Shown piece by piece: positions 43,787 through 51,952 of a DNA stretch of 64,000 nucleotides. The notes beneath the pieces are model-generated. The model was given only the letters and a program-made list of their open reading frames with translations. It was not told where the DNA came from and searched no databases. The position numbers and the translations under genes were made by a program. Every line of letters starts with the position of its first letter. The stretch's first letter is position 1. Location: assembly GCA_016707205.1 (NCBI GenBank), contig JADJHZ010000002.1:372001-436000 (forward strand), written 5' to 3'. Source of the DNA: Haliscomenobacter sp. Its GTDB lineage: Bacteria; Bacteroidota; Bacteroidia; Chitinophagales; Saprospiraceae.

Positions 43787-44459
43787 TTAAAGGGGAGGCT
43801 TCCTGCCCTCCCGGATCAGCCGGAACGCAAAGAACAGGCTAATGCTCAGGGTCACCACAGCAAAAGGATCAGTGCGTCGTAAATTTCCTGAATAATAAAA
43901 AGTCGTAAATCCATGAACGATCAGAGGGACGAGCCATCCATACAACAGATATCGGTTTTCCCCGGACCAGGGCTGAAACGGGACTTTCCCACATAATACC
44001 CCATCATAGTAGCAAAAACGGCATGAGCGGGCACTGCGGTCACCGCCCGTACAGCGGTAGTCGGAAGGCCAAATTCCAGGGCATAATAGATGTTTTCCAG
44101 GGTTGCGAACCCCATACTGATCATCACAGCGTATACAATGCCGTCGAGGGGTTCGTTAAAAAGGAAGATTTCCGGGTATACAACATCAACGCCCCAAATT
44201 TGAGGGTTTCTTCTGTGCCGGAAACCAGAATAAAGGAAAAGAAAACGGCAGGCAGGACGGAATGGGTTTTTTCCAGTCCCATTTTGAAAAACCACTCCTG
44301 GACTTCCATCAACGGCAGGGTGAGCAGCATCCCGGTCAGAAAGGCAAAGGTTAGCGGCCAGAATTTCTCCCGTTCGTATTTATCCACCCGGTAAATGAAC
44401 CAGGCAATGGCTAAACCGGGAATGATGGCGAGAAGAAAGGGGATTACCATAGGGCTCAT
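43787..44459 (-). pseudogene. PrsW-family intramembrane metalloprotease, disrupted by several 1-base deletions
   Basis: The gene starts MSPMVIPFLLAIIPGLAIAW and shows the PrsW metal motif GTEETLKF near residue 82. The family sequence then shifts frame: ENEPLDG-like FNEPLDGIVYAVMISMGFATLENIYY is in the second frame, and ENRYLLYGWLVPLIVHGF in a third. Further shifts are needed to read YDFLLF, QEIYDALILLLW and VTLSISLFFAFRLIREG before a stop at 43787. Each can be repaired by adding one base to a short homopolymer (near 44174-44176, 43960-43963, 43907-43909, 43890-43892, 43855-43856). PrsW proteases cut membrane-bound anti-sigma factors. At least two shifts are very clear; the last three are less certain. 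Confidence 0.75.
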
Positions 44460-44496
44460 TTAGCGGTATCCAAGATCGGTGGCTGATCCAAACCGG

Positions 44497-45297
44497 TTAC
44501 GGACAAAGGGGAATAAACTCCTCCAGAATCCGGTCCAGTTGTTCAGAAGCTTCATACAGAACCATATGCCCAATTCCATCGAGCAAGTGAATGACCGCCT
44601 TGTCCGGCAAAGCCGTTTGGGAAAGCATCGCTTCTGTAGGAGGGATGAGCTGGTCTTCCAGACCCAATACAAACAAAACAGGTTGGTATATATGCTCCAA
44701 TACGTTGCTGAGATCCCTTCTTGAGGCCATGGCGGCGAGGGCGGCGGTTATTCCTTCATCAGAGAATGCGGAAGCATCCGCCATCAGGTGATCCAAAATT
44801 TCCGGATGGTTCTGGAGAAAACCGGCTGCGAAAAAGGTCGGAAAAAGTTGCTTGAGATAAGGAACGTTTCCTGTTTCCTGGATAAACCGGATGCTTTTCT
44901 GCCGGGCTGCTCTTCGCTCTTCTGCGTCTGCAAACGGATGCGAATGAATCAATCCCATGCCGGAAATGCTGTTCGGGAACTGGTCTGCAAGGCTTAATGC
45001 GACATACCCCCCCATGGAATGTCCGAAAACAATACAAGAATGGATGTTTTCTTTATGCAAAAGTTCTTGAACAAGGACGGCCATCCCATCAATGGAAATA
45101 CCCGGCCATACGTCCGATGCGCCGAATCCGGGCAGGTCAATGGCAAGAACCGGATACCCTTTTGCAGAAAAATGGGCAATCTGGCGTTCCCAGATCTTAT
45201 GGCTTTCCGCAAATCCATGCAGAAAAAGGAGCGTTGGGCCTTGTCCCTCCAAAAAGAGATAGGCCAGATTTTTTCCTAAAGTGTTATGGCGTTTCAT
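44497..45297 (-). CDS. Alpha/beta hydrolase
   Basis: A 266-residue hydrolase. Visible are LLFLHGFAESHKIW (oxyanion HG motif), the nucleophile elbow VFGHSMGGYVAL (Ser in GHSMG near residue 94), the acid in VLGLEDQLIPP, and the catalytic His in GIGHMVLYEAS. It has no signal peptide, so it is cytoplasmic. The substrate (ester, haloalkane, epoxide or C-C bond) cannot be assigned. It lies upstream of the broken prsW on the same strand. Confidence 0.88.
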   Translation of the reverse strand: MKRHNTLGKNLAYLFLEGQGPTLLFLHGFAESHKIWERQIAHFSAKGYPVLAIDLPGFGASDVWPGISIDGMAVLVQELLHKENIHSCIVFGHSMGGYVALSLADQFPNSISGMGLIHSHPFADAEERRAARQKSIRFIQETGNVPYLKQLFPTFFAAGFLQNHPEILDHLMADASAFSDEGITAALAAMASRRDLSNVLEHIYQPVLFVLGLEDQLIPPTEAMLSQTALPDKAVIHLLDGIGHMVLYEASEQLDRILEEFIPLCP

Positions 45298-45487
45298 TGG
45301 TTTGATTAACCGTTAAAAGCAATAATAGGGAAAATCTATTCGCGCCAAAGTAGTATCCTCTGTAAAAGTGCAAGTTATCACAAATTTGCCCTCTTATTTT
45401 GGGAAAAAATCAAAAGCAACGAGTGGAAAGAAACCCTTCCCATGATCTGGTGAATGTTTGCTATCTTTCGGCTAAATTTCGGGCGCA

Positions 45488-45539
45488 GGGGGGGGGGGGT
45501 TCCCCACCCCCCCCCCAAACCGAAAAAAGGGGGGGCGGG
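45488..45539. repeat. Extreme G/C homopolymer block (G12, C10, G7, G5)
   Basis: Twelve G, TTCCCCA, ten C, AAACCG, six A, seven G, C, five G in about 50 bases of otherwise moderate-GC DNA, in the 343-base gap between the hydrolase and the phosphatase genes. The G12 and C10 runs can pair into a hairpin, and the G runs could form a quadruplex. Length is likely to be unstable or miscalled. A frame reading through it from 45399 has no protein-like character. Confidence 0.7.
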
Positions 45540-45541
45540 GG

Positions 45542-45585
45542 CACCAGGAAGACCATTTCCTTCGGTTTGATTCGTTTACCTGGTG
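45542..45585. repeat. CACCAGG/CCTGGTG inverted repeat upstream of the PP2C phosphatase gene
   Basis: CACCAGG (45542-45548) and CCTGGTG (45579-45585) enclose a 30-base spacer, directly after the G/C block and 55 bases before the phosphatase start. It could be a leader hairpin or operator. No further support was found. Confidence 0.4.
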
Positions 45586-45640
45586 AATAACCGAATCAAG
45601 TTGGTCCACCATGTTTCAATAGAAGAACCAGGAGAACGAT

Positions 45641-46900
45641 ATGGCAGAACAAGCCTTTAACCGGAATTATCTGGGGACGATCGAATCCTTAAAGAACGAA
45701 TTGCATCTCAAGCAGTTGCAAATAAACCGTCTATTGAGCATTACCCAAGCCATCAACAATAACGTCTCGGCTTTGGGACTCTTTGAAATGTATCGTTCCT
45801 TCCTCGGGTGGGAGTTGGGAATACGCAAAATGGCCCTGTATGTCAAGGAAGACGACCAATGGCATTGCGCTTGTTCTATCGACATTTCCAAGGAACTTCT
45901 GGATCAGGATATTTCCTCGTTTTTTCCCAGGTTTACCCGGCTTGTGAATCTGGAGGGAGAAACCCATTCCCTCGTCAGCGTGTTTGATGTGGTCATTCCT
46001 GTCCGGCACAAGGACCTTCCCATCGCCTATGTTTTCATCGGCGGGTTCAACGAAGAAGAGGACATGTACAATAAAATTCAACTGATCACCACGATCACCA
46101 ACGTGATTGCGGTGGCCATTGAAAACAAACGCCTCTTCAAGCGGCAACTCGAGCAAGAGCGGTTGCGCAAAGAAATGGAATTGGCCGCAGAAGTCCAGCA
46201 GATGCTGATTCCAAAAAAACTTCCCCAAAGCGGCTTTTACGAGTTGGGAAGCATTTATAAGCCTCAGATGAGTGTGGGAGGGGATTACTTTGACTTTATT
46301 GAGTTCGAAGACGGAAAAATTGTTTTTTGCATTGGTGACTTTACCGGCAAAGGGCTTGCTGCCGCGCTCTTGATGGCCAATTTTCAGGCCAATTTCCACA
46401 CGCTGATCACCCGCCGGCTGGAACTCGATGAGTTCATTCAGGACATCAATAAGTCGGTATTCGAAATAACGGGAGGAGAGCGATTTATTACCTTCTTTAT
46501 TTGCGAGTACGACGTCAAAGCCCGTACCCTGAAGTACGTCAACGCTGGGCACAACCCCCCGGTGATTATTTCGGCCAATAAAATGGAGTTTCTAAAAACC
46601 GGCTGCGTGATGCTCGGTCCGTTTCCCGATATTCCGGAAGTTAAAATCGGATACGCCACCATCGAAGAAGACGAGGCGGTCATCCTGGCCTATACCGATG
46701 GGCTGACCGATATTCGCAATTCCGAGGGAGAATATTTTAGCGAAGAAATGCTCTCCGGCTTTATCAAAGCGCATTACACCGAACGGGTAGATAAACTCAA
46801 TGCGAAACTTATGGACTACATAGACCGCTTCAGAGGAAAAGAAACGATCCCCGACGATTTTACCGTGCTCACCTGCAAGGTGTATTGCCAGGCGAAATGA
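45641..46900 (+). CDS. PP2C/SpoIIE-type serine/threonine phosphatase with GAF-like sensor
   Basis: A 419-residue cytoplasmic protein. The N-terminal ~170 residues look like a GAF-type sensor (LFEMYRSFLGWELGIRKMALYV...IPVRHKDLPIAYVFIGGF), followed by a short coiled coil (RQLEQERLRKEMELAAEVQQMLIP). The PPM/SpoIIE phosphatase domain has GGDYFDFIEF, CIGDFTGKGLAAALLMANF, LAYTDGLTDIRN and PDDFTVL, with metal-binding aspartates. Such proteins act on phosphorylated anti-sigma-factor antagonists in partner-switching stress pathways. No STAS or anti-sigma partner gene is adjacent, so the target is unknown. Confidence 0.9.
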   Translation: MAEQAFNRNYLGTIESLKNELHLKQLQINRLLSITQAINNNVSALGLFEMYRSFLGWELGIRKMALYVKEDDQWHCACSIDISKELLDQDISSFFPRFTRLVNLEGETHSLVSVFDVVIPVRHKDLPIAYVFIGGFNEEEDMYNKIQLITTITNVIAVAIENKRLFKRQLEQERLRKEMELAAEVQQMLIPKKLPQSGFYELGSIYKPQMSVGGDYFDFIEFEDGKIVFCIGDFTGKGLAAALLMANFQANFHTLITRRLELDEFIQDINKSVFEITGGERFITFFICEYDVKARTLKYVNAGHNPPVIISANKMEFLKTGCVMLGPFPDIPEVKIGYATIEEDEAVILAYTDGLTDIRNSEGEYFSEEMLSGFIKAHYTERVDKLNAKLMDYIDRFRGKETIPDDFTVLTCKVYCQAK

Positions 46901-47069
46901 ACGGTCTTTTGAGACAACCCCGCAAATTGGTCTTATTTCAAAGGCGTTCAATCGTTCTTTTTGGCCGGAGGCGTGTAAAAGCACACTTTGTTGCAGTTCA
47001 AAAAAACAAAAGGCTTTCCTTATTGTAAACCTAACAAGCAAGCTGATCTGATTTTCAAATTTTAGCGTC

Positions 47070-47879
47070 ATGAAGGATAAAAACGTTGCCGGGATCTTGG
47101 CTCTTTTTCTTGGAGCTTTTGGGGTACACCGGTTTTACCTGGGCCAGACTGGATTAGGTATACTTTATGCTGTTTTTTTGATGACCGGGATTTCCACTAT
47201 ACTTGGCATAATCGATGCGATTGTCTTTTTTTCCATGGACCAGGATACCTTTGATATCAAATATAACCGGGAGCATTATCGGGCAACTAAAAAGGGCAAT
47301 ACGGATTTTGAGCGCAGGGAACGAAGAAGTTCGGCCCCGGTTCAGCAACGCCGGCAGGACCGTAGAGAAGAACAAAGGGAAAAGGCGCCTCAGCAGCGTT
47401 CCAAAATCTATATTGACAACACCTCCAAGGCCGCTGAATTCAAACGCACCGGAATCAATAAGTACAAAGACTTCGAGTTCGAAAACGCCATTGAAGATTT
47501 CCTTCAAGCCCTGGCCTTAACTCCGAACGACGTGGCGATCCATTTCAACCTGGCGTGCTCCTATTCTCTGACAGAGCAGGCAGATAAAGCGTTTTTACAC
47601 CTGGACCAGGCAGTAGGGCTCGGCTTTAACGACTATCAGCGCATCAAAACCCACGATGCGTTCGCCTTCCTGAGAGTACAACCCGAATTTGAGGAGTTTG
47701 AACAACATGGCTTCCGTTTGGTCGGGCAACTTCAGCTGCCCGCAGAAGAAGGGAATTTGCTGGAGCAGATCACCAATACCGATTTACTCCAGCAACTCCA
47801 GAAGTTGAACGAGCTTAAGCAGAAGGGGTTGCTGACGGAAGAAGAATTCGAACTACAACGCCGAAAACTGACGAATTGA
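47070..47879 (+). CDS. TM2-TPR-SHOCT multidomain membrane protein
   Basis: A 269-residue protein with three modules. Residues 1-60 are a TM2 domain, KNVAGILALFLGAFGVHRFYLGQTGLGILYAVF (GxxGxHRFYLG signature), with two helices. Residues 70-115 are a highly charged Arg/Glu/Gln-rich linker. Residues ~120-205 are a TPR-like pair (YKDFEFENAIEDFLQALALTPNDVAIHFNLACSYSLTEQADKAFLHLDQAV). The last 30 residues are a SHOCT motif (LLQQLQKLNELKQKGLLTEEEFELQRRKL). SHOCT modules are short helices of unknown role, often in oligomeric membrane proteins. The function of the whole is unknown. Confidence 0.85.
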   Translation: MKDKNVAGILALFLGAFGVHRFYLGQTGLGILYAVFLMTGISTILGIIDAIVFFSMDQDTFDIKYNREHYRATKKGNTDFERRERRSSAPVQQRRQDRREEQREKAPQQRSKIYIDNTSKAAEFKRTGINKYKDFEFENAIEDFLQALALTPNDVAIHFNLACSYSLTEQADKAFLHLDQAVGLGFNDYQRIKTHDAFAFLRVQPEFEEFEQHGFRLVGQLQLPAEEGNLLEQITNTDLLQQLQKLNELKQKGLLTEEEFELQRRKLTN

Positions 47880-47999
47880 AAGAATACCCGGGTTATCCGC
47901 CAACACAGGGGGCGCCTTTTATGTTAGTAATGAATAAGGTATGCGGTCTTGATAGTCTAAAGATTCACGGACTCAGGTAGCGCATAATGGAAAAAGACG

Positions 48000-48659
48000 A
48001 TGATAGCTGAACAACTGGTTTCCCAATCGATCATTCCTTTGCAAACTTCGGATACGGGAGAAGTTGCCCTGGAAATGATGGCCGAGCTGGGCGTGCGCCA
48101 TCTTCCCATCGTCAACAACATGCAACTCCTTGGCGTCATTTCGGAAGAAGACGTCCTGAATTTTGACATCACGGAAGCAGTGGGTTCCTATGGCCTTTCG
48201 CTTCCTAAACCGTTTGTGAACAAAGCGGATCATATTCTGGAGGTCATGCGGCTTCAAACGGAGTTGGAGTTAAGCCTTATTCCCGTGGTTGATGAGGACC
48301 GTAATTATCTGGGCTCGATATCCATTGACGGCTTGCTTACGCAATTTTCCAGGATGGCCGCTATTACGGAGCCTGGAAGTATCCTGGTGTTGGACCTCAA
48401 TAAACGCAACTACTCTCTGGCCGAAATAGCCCGGATCGTAGAATCGGAAAACATAGCTATTTTAAATTCGTTTGTGACGACCTACCCTGATTCTTCCCGT
48501 ATCGACGTCACCCTTAAGCTCAATAGCCAGAGCACCCTTAACCTTTTGGCCACCTTCGAACGGTTTAAGTATGAAGTGAAAGCCTCGTACCTGGAAACCG
48601 ATTTTGTGGATTCGATGAAGGAACGCTACGATGCGCTGATCTCCTATTTGAACATTTGA
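48000..48659 (+). CDS. CBS-pair domain protein
   Basis: A 219-residue protein. Two CBS motifs span residues ~1-120: SIIPLQTSDTGEVALEMMAELGVRHLPIVNNMQLLGVISEEDVL, then LPKPFVNKADHILEVMRLQTELELSLIPVVDEDRNYLGSISIDGLL. CBS pairs bind adenosine nucleotides and sense energy state. The C-terminal ~80 residues (SILVLDLNKRNYSLAEIARIVESENIAILNSFVTTYPDSSRIDVTLKLN) look like an ACT-type ligand-binding domain. No enzyme domain is attached, so a regulatory role is likely. The Omp85-like gene follows on the same strand. Confidence 0.87.
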   Translation: MIAEQLVSQSIIPLQTSDTGEVALEMMAELGVRHLPIVNNMQLLGVISEEDVLNFDITEAVGSYGLSLPKPFVNKADHILEVMRLQTELELSLIPVVDEDRNYLGSISIDGLLTQFSRMAAITEPGSILVLDLNKRNYSLAEIARIVESENIAILNSFVTTYPDSSRIDVTLKLNSQSTLNLLATFERFKYEVKASYLETDFVDSMKERYDALISYLNI

Positions 48660-48738
48660 TTAATTCTTCCTTTTGGGGGAGTAACGGGGTTCCCTTGTTT
48701 AGAGGATTTTGTATTTTTTGAGCATATTCCTTAATAAT

Positions 48739-50139
48739 ATGCGTCTCCCGACTTTTTTCCTTTTTTTTCTCTTGGGTTTCCGGTTGTTTTCCCAGGAAGA
48801 CATGGTGCGGATCGACTCCATTTCGGTGGAGGGAAATAAAAAAACGCACCGCTCCATTATTCTCCGGGAGCTGCCTTTCCAAGCCGGAGATACGATTTCA
48901 GTGACGGCCCTTTCCGGGTTGCTCGAAGAAGGAGAGCGCTGGTTGATGAACACCGGGCTATTCAACCGGGCGGATATTTTTTTCCAAAACTGGGAAGGCG
49001 CCACCAACCGCGTTCACCTTCAGGTCGAGGTGGAAGAATCCTGGTATTTTTATCCGATCCCGCTGTTTGAATTAGCCGACCGGAACTTTAACGTCTGGTG
49101 GGTGGATCAAAAACGCTCCCTGTCGCGCACCAACTACGGGATCGACTTCAAGCACCGCAACACGACCGGAAGAAGGGACCGGCTGAATGTGGTCGTTAAA
49201 GCAGGGTATACCCAACTATTTTTGACCAATTACACCTTGCCGTATTTCAACCGTTCCAAAACCTGGGGATTGTCCTGGTATTCTCTTTTTGCCCGAAACC
49301 GGGAAATTAACTTTGCGACGATCGCCAACCGGCAAGCGTTCTACAAAAGCGAAGACCATTTTGCCCTGCACCGGTTTACCAGTCAGTTCTCCCTGATCCA
49401 TCGCCCCAAACTTAACCAGCAGCATTATATTCAACTGGGGTTTTTTAACAACCGCATTATCGATAAAGTGAGCGGGGAGCTCAACCCGCATTACTTTCTG
49501 AATGGGAAAAACCGGCAGCGCTTCTTCTCCCTAAGTTATCAGTATATTTTTGACGAACGGGACATCCGGCCCTATCCTTTGTCGGGAACTTACTTTTCTG
49601 CGGAACTGGAGAAAGATGGTTTAGGAATCTTTCCGGACCGAAACGGCCTTACCTGGTATGGCGACTATCGCCGCTATGTTCCTTTAGGCAAAGGGCCTTT
49701 TTATGCGGCCTTTCTGGCAAAAGGAAAGTATTCGCTGATCCGGGAGCAACAGCCTTACAACGATAACCGCGCCATTGGATTCCAGGACTACACCCTGCAC
49801 GGATATGAATATTATGTGATTGACGGACCCGATATGGTGATGATAAACACCAGCCTTCGCTTAAAATTGTGGGACGATCAGATTAACTTTGGCAAACTGA
49901 TGCCTTTGTCCTCGTTTCGCAAAATGCCCCTCAAACTATTTTTAGCTATGAATGGCGATGGAGGGTATGTGAACGATCCGTGGAACGTCTACGATAATTC
50001 CTTCAGCAACCGATGGTTGATGGGAGGCGGATTGGGCTTGGAAGCGGTATTTTTCTTTGACTTTGTATTGCGCATAGAGGGAAGCGTCAACCATTTGCGG
50101 GAGCCGGGATTATATTTACATTTTAACACGAGTATTTGA
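48739..50139 (+). CDS. Omp85/BamA-superfamily outer-membrane protein (single POTRA)
   Basis: A 466-residue protein. Signal peptide MRLPTFFLFFLLGFRLFSQ, with the ATG at 48739 preferred to a TTG at 48709. One POTRA-like domain follows: RIDSISVEGNKKTHRSIILRELPFQAGDTIS...LLEEGERWLMNTGLFNRADIFF. The rest is a beta-barrel typical of the surface-antigen family, for example SLSYQYIFDERDIRPYPLSGTYF. The chain ends in a strand, HLREPGLYLHFNTSI. BamA itself has five POTRAs, so this is a smaller Omp85 member possibly exporting a lipid or protein partner. Its stop overlaps the NAD kinase start by one base (TGATG). Confidence 0.85.
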   Translation: MRLPTFFLFFLLGFRLFSQEDMVRIDSISVEGNKKTHRSIILRELPFQAGDTISVTALSGLLEEGERWLMNTGLFNRADIFFQNWEGATNRVHLQVEVEESWYFYPIPLFELADRNFNVWWVDQKRSLSRTNYGIDFKHRNTTGRRDRLNVVVKAGYTQLFLTNYTLPYFNRSKTWGLSWYSLFARNREINFATIANRQAFYKSEDHFALHRFTSQFSLIHRPKLNQQHYIQLGFFNNRIIDKVSGELNPHYFLNGKNRQRFFSLSYQYIFDERDIRPYPLSGTYFSAELEKDGLGIFPDRNGLTWYGDYRRYVPLGKGPFYAAFLAKGKYSLIREQQPYNDNRAIGFQDYTLHGYEYYVIDGPDMVMINTSLRLKLWDDQINFGKLMPLSSFRKMPLKLFLAMNGDGGYVNDPWNVYDNSFSNRWLMGGGLGLEAVFFFDFVLRIEGSVNHLREPGLYLHFNTSI

Positions 50140-51023
50140 TGCAGGTCGTCGTATATAGTAAAGTGTTTAAGGAAAAGGACCTTCCTTACTTTCAGCAGCT
50201 TTTTGACGCGCTGCATGAGCAAGGAATTATGGTATATGTTTTCCGGCCTTTGTTTGAGCAGATCAAGGATCGGGTTATTTTTAAACGGGACGTTGGCATT
50301 TTTGAAGGATATATTGATTGTCAGTTAAAAAAGTTCGACGCGTTTATCACCCTGGGGGGAGACGGAACGATCCTGAATGCCATAACGCATGTGCGCAACG
50401 CCCCTATTCCGATTATGGGAATCAACCTGGGCCGGCTCGGTTTTCTGGCGAGTATCGAGAAAAAACGCATTTCGGAAGCGATCGCACTTTTTGTTCGGGG
50501 GCACTACCGTTTGGAGGAAAGGGGTTTGTTGTATCTGGAGTCCAATCTCCCCTTATTTGGAAACACCCGGTTTGCGCTGAACGACTGCACGTTGCTCAAG
50601 CGGGATACATCGTCCATGATTACGATCCATACCTATATCAACGGGGCTTATCTCAACTCGTATTGGGCCGATGGCATTATCATTGCCACGCCAACCGGAT
50701 CTACCGGGTACTCCCTTAGCTGTGGCGGCCCGATCGTTTTTCCGGGTTCGGGAAATTTTGTGATTACTCCGGTGGCGCCGCACAACCTCAATGTCCGGCC
50801 GGTAGTGATCTCGGATAGCTCGGTGATCTCTTTTGAAGTCGAAGGGAGAACGGAGAACTTCCTGTGCACCCTGGACTCCCGGTTTGAAAGCATCACCTCC
50901 GCGCACCAGCTGGCGGTTAGGAAAAATGACTTCAATATTCGCCTGATCCAATTGCACGACATTGGATTTATGGAAACCATCCGGAATAAATTAGCCTGGG
51001 GAGTGGATACCCGAAACTATTGA
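50139..51023 (+). CDS. nadK: NAD kinase
   Basis: A 294-residue cytoplasmic kinase converting NAD to NADP with ATP. The nucleotide motif FITLGGDGTILNAI (GGDGT) and the catalytic/ligand region GINLGRLGFLASI are present. NDCTLLKRDTSSMITIHTYING, the conserved ADGIIIATPTGSTGYSLSCGGPIV and the C-terminal APHNLNVRPVVI also match. The ATG at 50139 begins on the last base of the preceding stop codon. A TTG one codon upstream is not needed. Length is as expected. Confidence 0.96.
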   Translation: MQVVVYSKVFKEKDLPYFQQLFDALHEQGIMVYVFRPLFEQIKDRVIFKRDVGIFEGYIDCQLKKFDAFITLGGDGTILNAITHVRNAPIPIMGINLGRLGFLASIEKKRISEAIALFVRGHYRLEERGLLYLESNLPLFGNTRFALNDCTLLKRDTSSMITIHTYINGAYLNSYWADGIIIATPTGSTGYSLSCGGPIVFPGSGNFVITPVAPHNLNVRPVVISDSSVISFEVEGRTENFLCTLDSRFESITSAHQLAVRKNDFNIRLIQLHDIGFMETIRNKLAWGVDTRNY

Positions 51024-51077
51024 GACCGTTTGAGGTTTTGCATCTATTCATAACATGTCAACACCAACCGAAGGAAT

Positions 51078-51836
51078 ATGACTGCACTTTCGGCAATACT
51101 GGAATATGGGGGCCGCCGGATGCAAGTAAGCCTGGAGGAACCTTTAGACATCAGTATCCCGATCGTTCCAGGAGAAATGGGGGTGAATTGCTTTTATGCG
51201 CCGCCCCCGGAAGCCTGGCCTGTCGAGGCCGGAAGTTTTATTGGCGATACAACCCGTGGAGGTTCTGTCAATTTTTTTAATCTGCGCCTGGTTCCCCATG
51301 GCAACGGCACCCATACCGAGTGCGTCGGGCATATTTCTTCCAAGCGGTATTCGATCAACCAATGTTTGCGCCGCTTTCATTTTCTTGCCAAATTAATCAC
51401 CGTTTATCCAAGGAAAAGGGAAAACGGAGACCGGGTAGTCATGCGGGAAGATATCGAGCAGGCGCTTCGGCCCGGCGAAGCAGAAGCGCTGATCCTGAGG
51501 ACGATGCCCAATGACGAGCTCAAACGCAAAACCAATTACTCCGGCGCCAATCCGCCTTTTATCGATGTGGAGGCTATGCGCTACCTGGTTCGCTGCGGAA
51601 TTGATCACTTTTTGACCGACCTTCCCTCTGTGGACCGCGAAGAGGACGGTGGCGCATTGGCCGCCCATAAAGCATTTTGGAAGTACCCGGATGCGATCCG
51701 GGAGCAGTGCACTATTTCGGAGTTGATTTACGTGCCGTCCTCCATTTCGGATGGGCTGTATTTGCTCAATCTCCAGATTGCTTCCCTGGAATTGGATGTC
51801 AGCCCGAGCAAACCGGTTCTATATGTCCTTAAATAA
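51078..51836 (+). CDS. Cyclase-family (KynB-like) metal-dependent hydrolase
   Basis: A 252-residue protein of the cyclase family (PF04199), which includes bacterial kynurenine formamidase and isatin hydrolase. The metal-binding HGNGTHTECVGHI motif (HxGTHxD-type, here with E) is near residue 78. DISIPIVPGEMGVNCFYAPPPEAW and a late IDHFLTDLPSVDREEDGGALAAHKAFW follow. Substrate is not assignable: no tryptophan-degradation gene is nearby, and the Asp of HxGTHxD is replaced by Glu. Confidence 0.85.
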   Translation: MTALSAILEYGGRRMQVSLEEPLDISIPIVPGEMGVNCFYAPPPEAWPVEAGSFIGDTTRGGSVNFFNLRLVPHGNGTHTECVGHISSKRYSINQCLRRFHFLAKLITVYPRKRENGDRVVMREDIEQALRPGEAEALILRTMPNDELKRKTNYSGANPPFIDVEAMRYLVRCGIDHFLTDLPSVDREEDGGALAAHKAFWKYPDAIREQCTISELIYVPSSISDGLYLLNLQIASLELDVSPSKPVLYVLK

Positions 51837-51838
51837 CA

Positions 51839-51911
51839 GACTTGTTGCGATGGGTCAGTGTGGTGGAAAACCGCCCTTTTTACCTCGCGCTGATTCCCAC
51901 CGCAACAAGTC
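51839..51911. repeat. 73-base strong hairpin after the cyclase-family gene
   Basis: GACTTGTTGCGATGGG (51839-51854) is complementary to CCCACCGCAACAAGTC (51896-51911) at 15 of 16 positions. Inside, TCAGTG pairs with CGCTGA and GGTGG with CCGCC (with G-U pairs). No T-run follows. The length is tRNA-like, but the 16-bp outer stem and the lack of a TTCRA loop exclude a normal tRNA. It may be a non-coding RNA, a processing stem or a mobile palindrome. Confidence 0.55.
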
Positions 51912-51952
51912 CAATAAGCGTTTTTTAGATAACAGGTACTAATCTCATTCGA

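Noticed and set aside
45399..45590. 63-codon frame through the G12/C10 block
   Set aside because: Translates to Gly and Pro runs made by homopolymers; not credible as a protein.
51839..51911. Possible tRNA
   Set aside because: Length and a terminal GTCCA are tRNA-like, but the outer stem is 16 bp and there is no TTCRA loop or recognisable anticodon arm.
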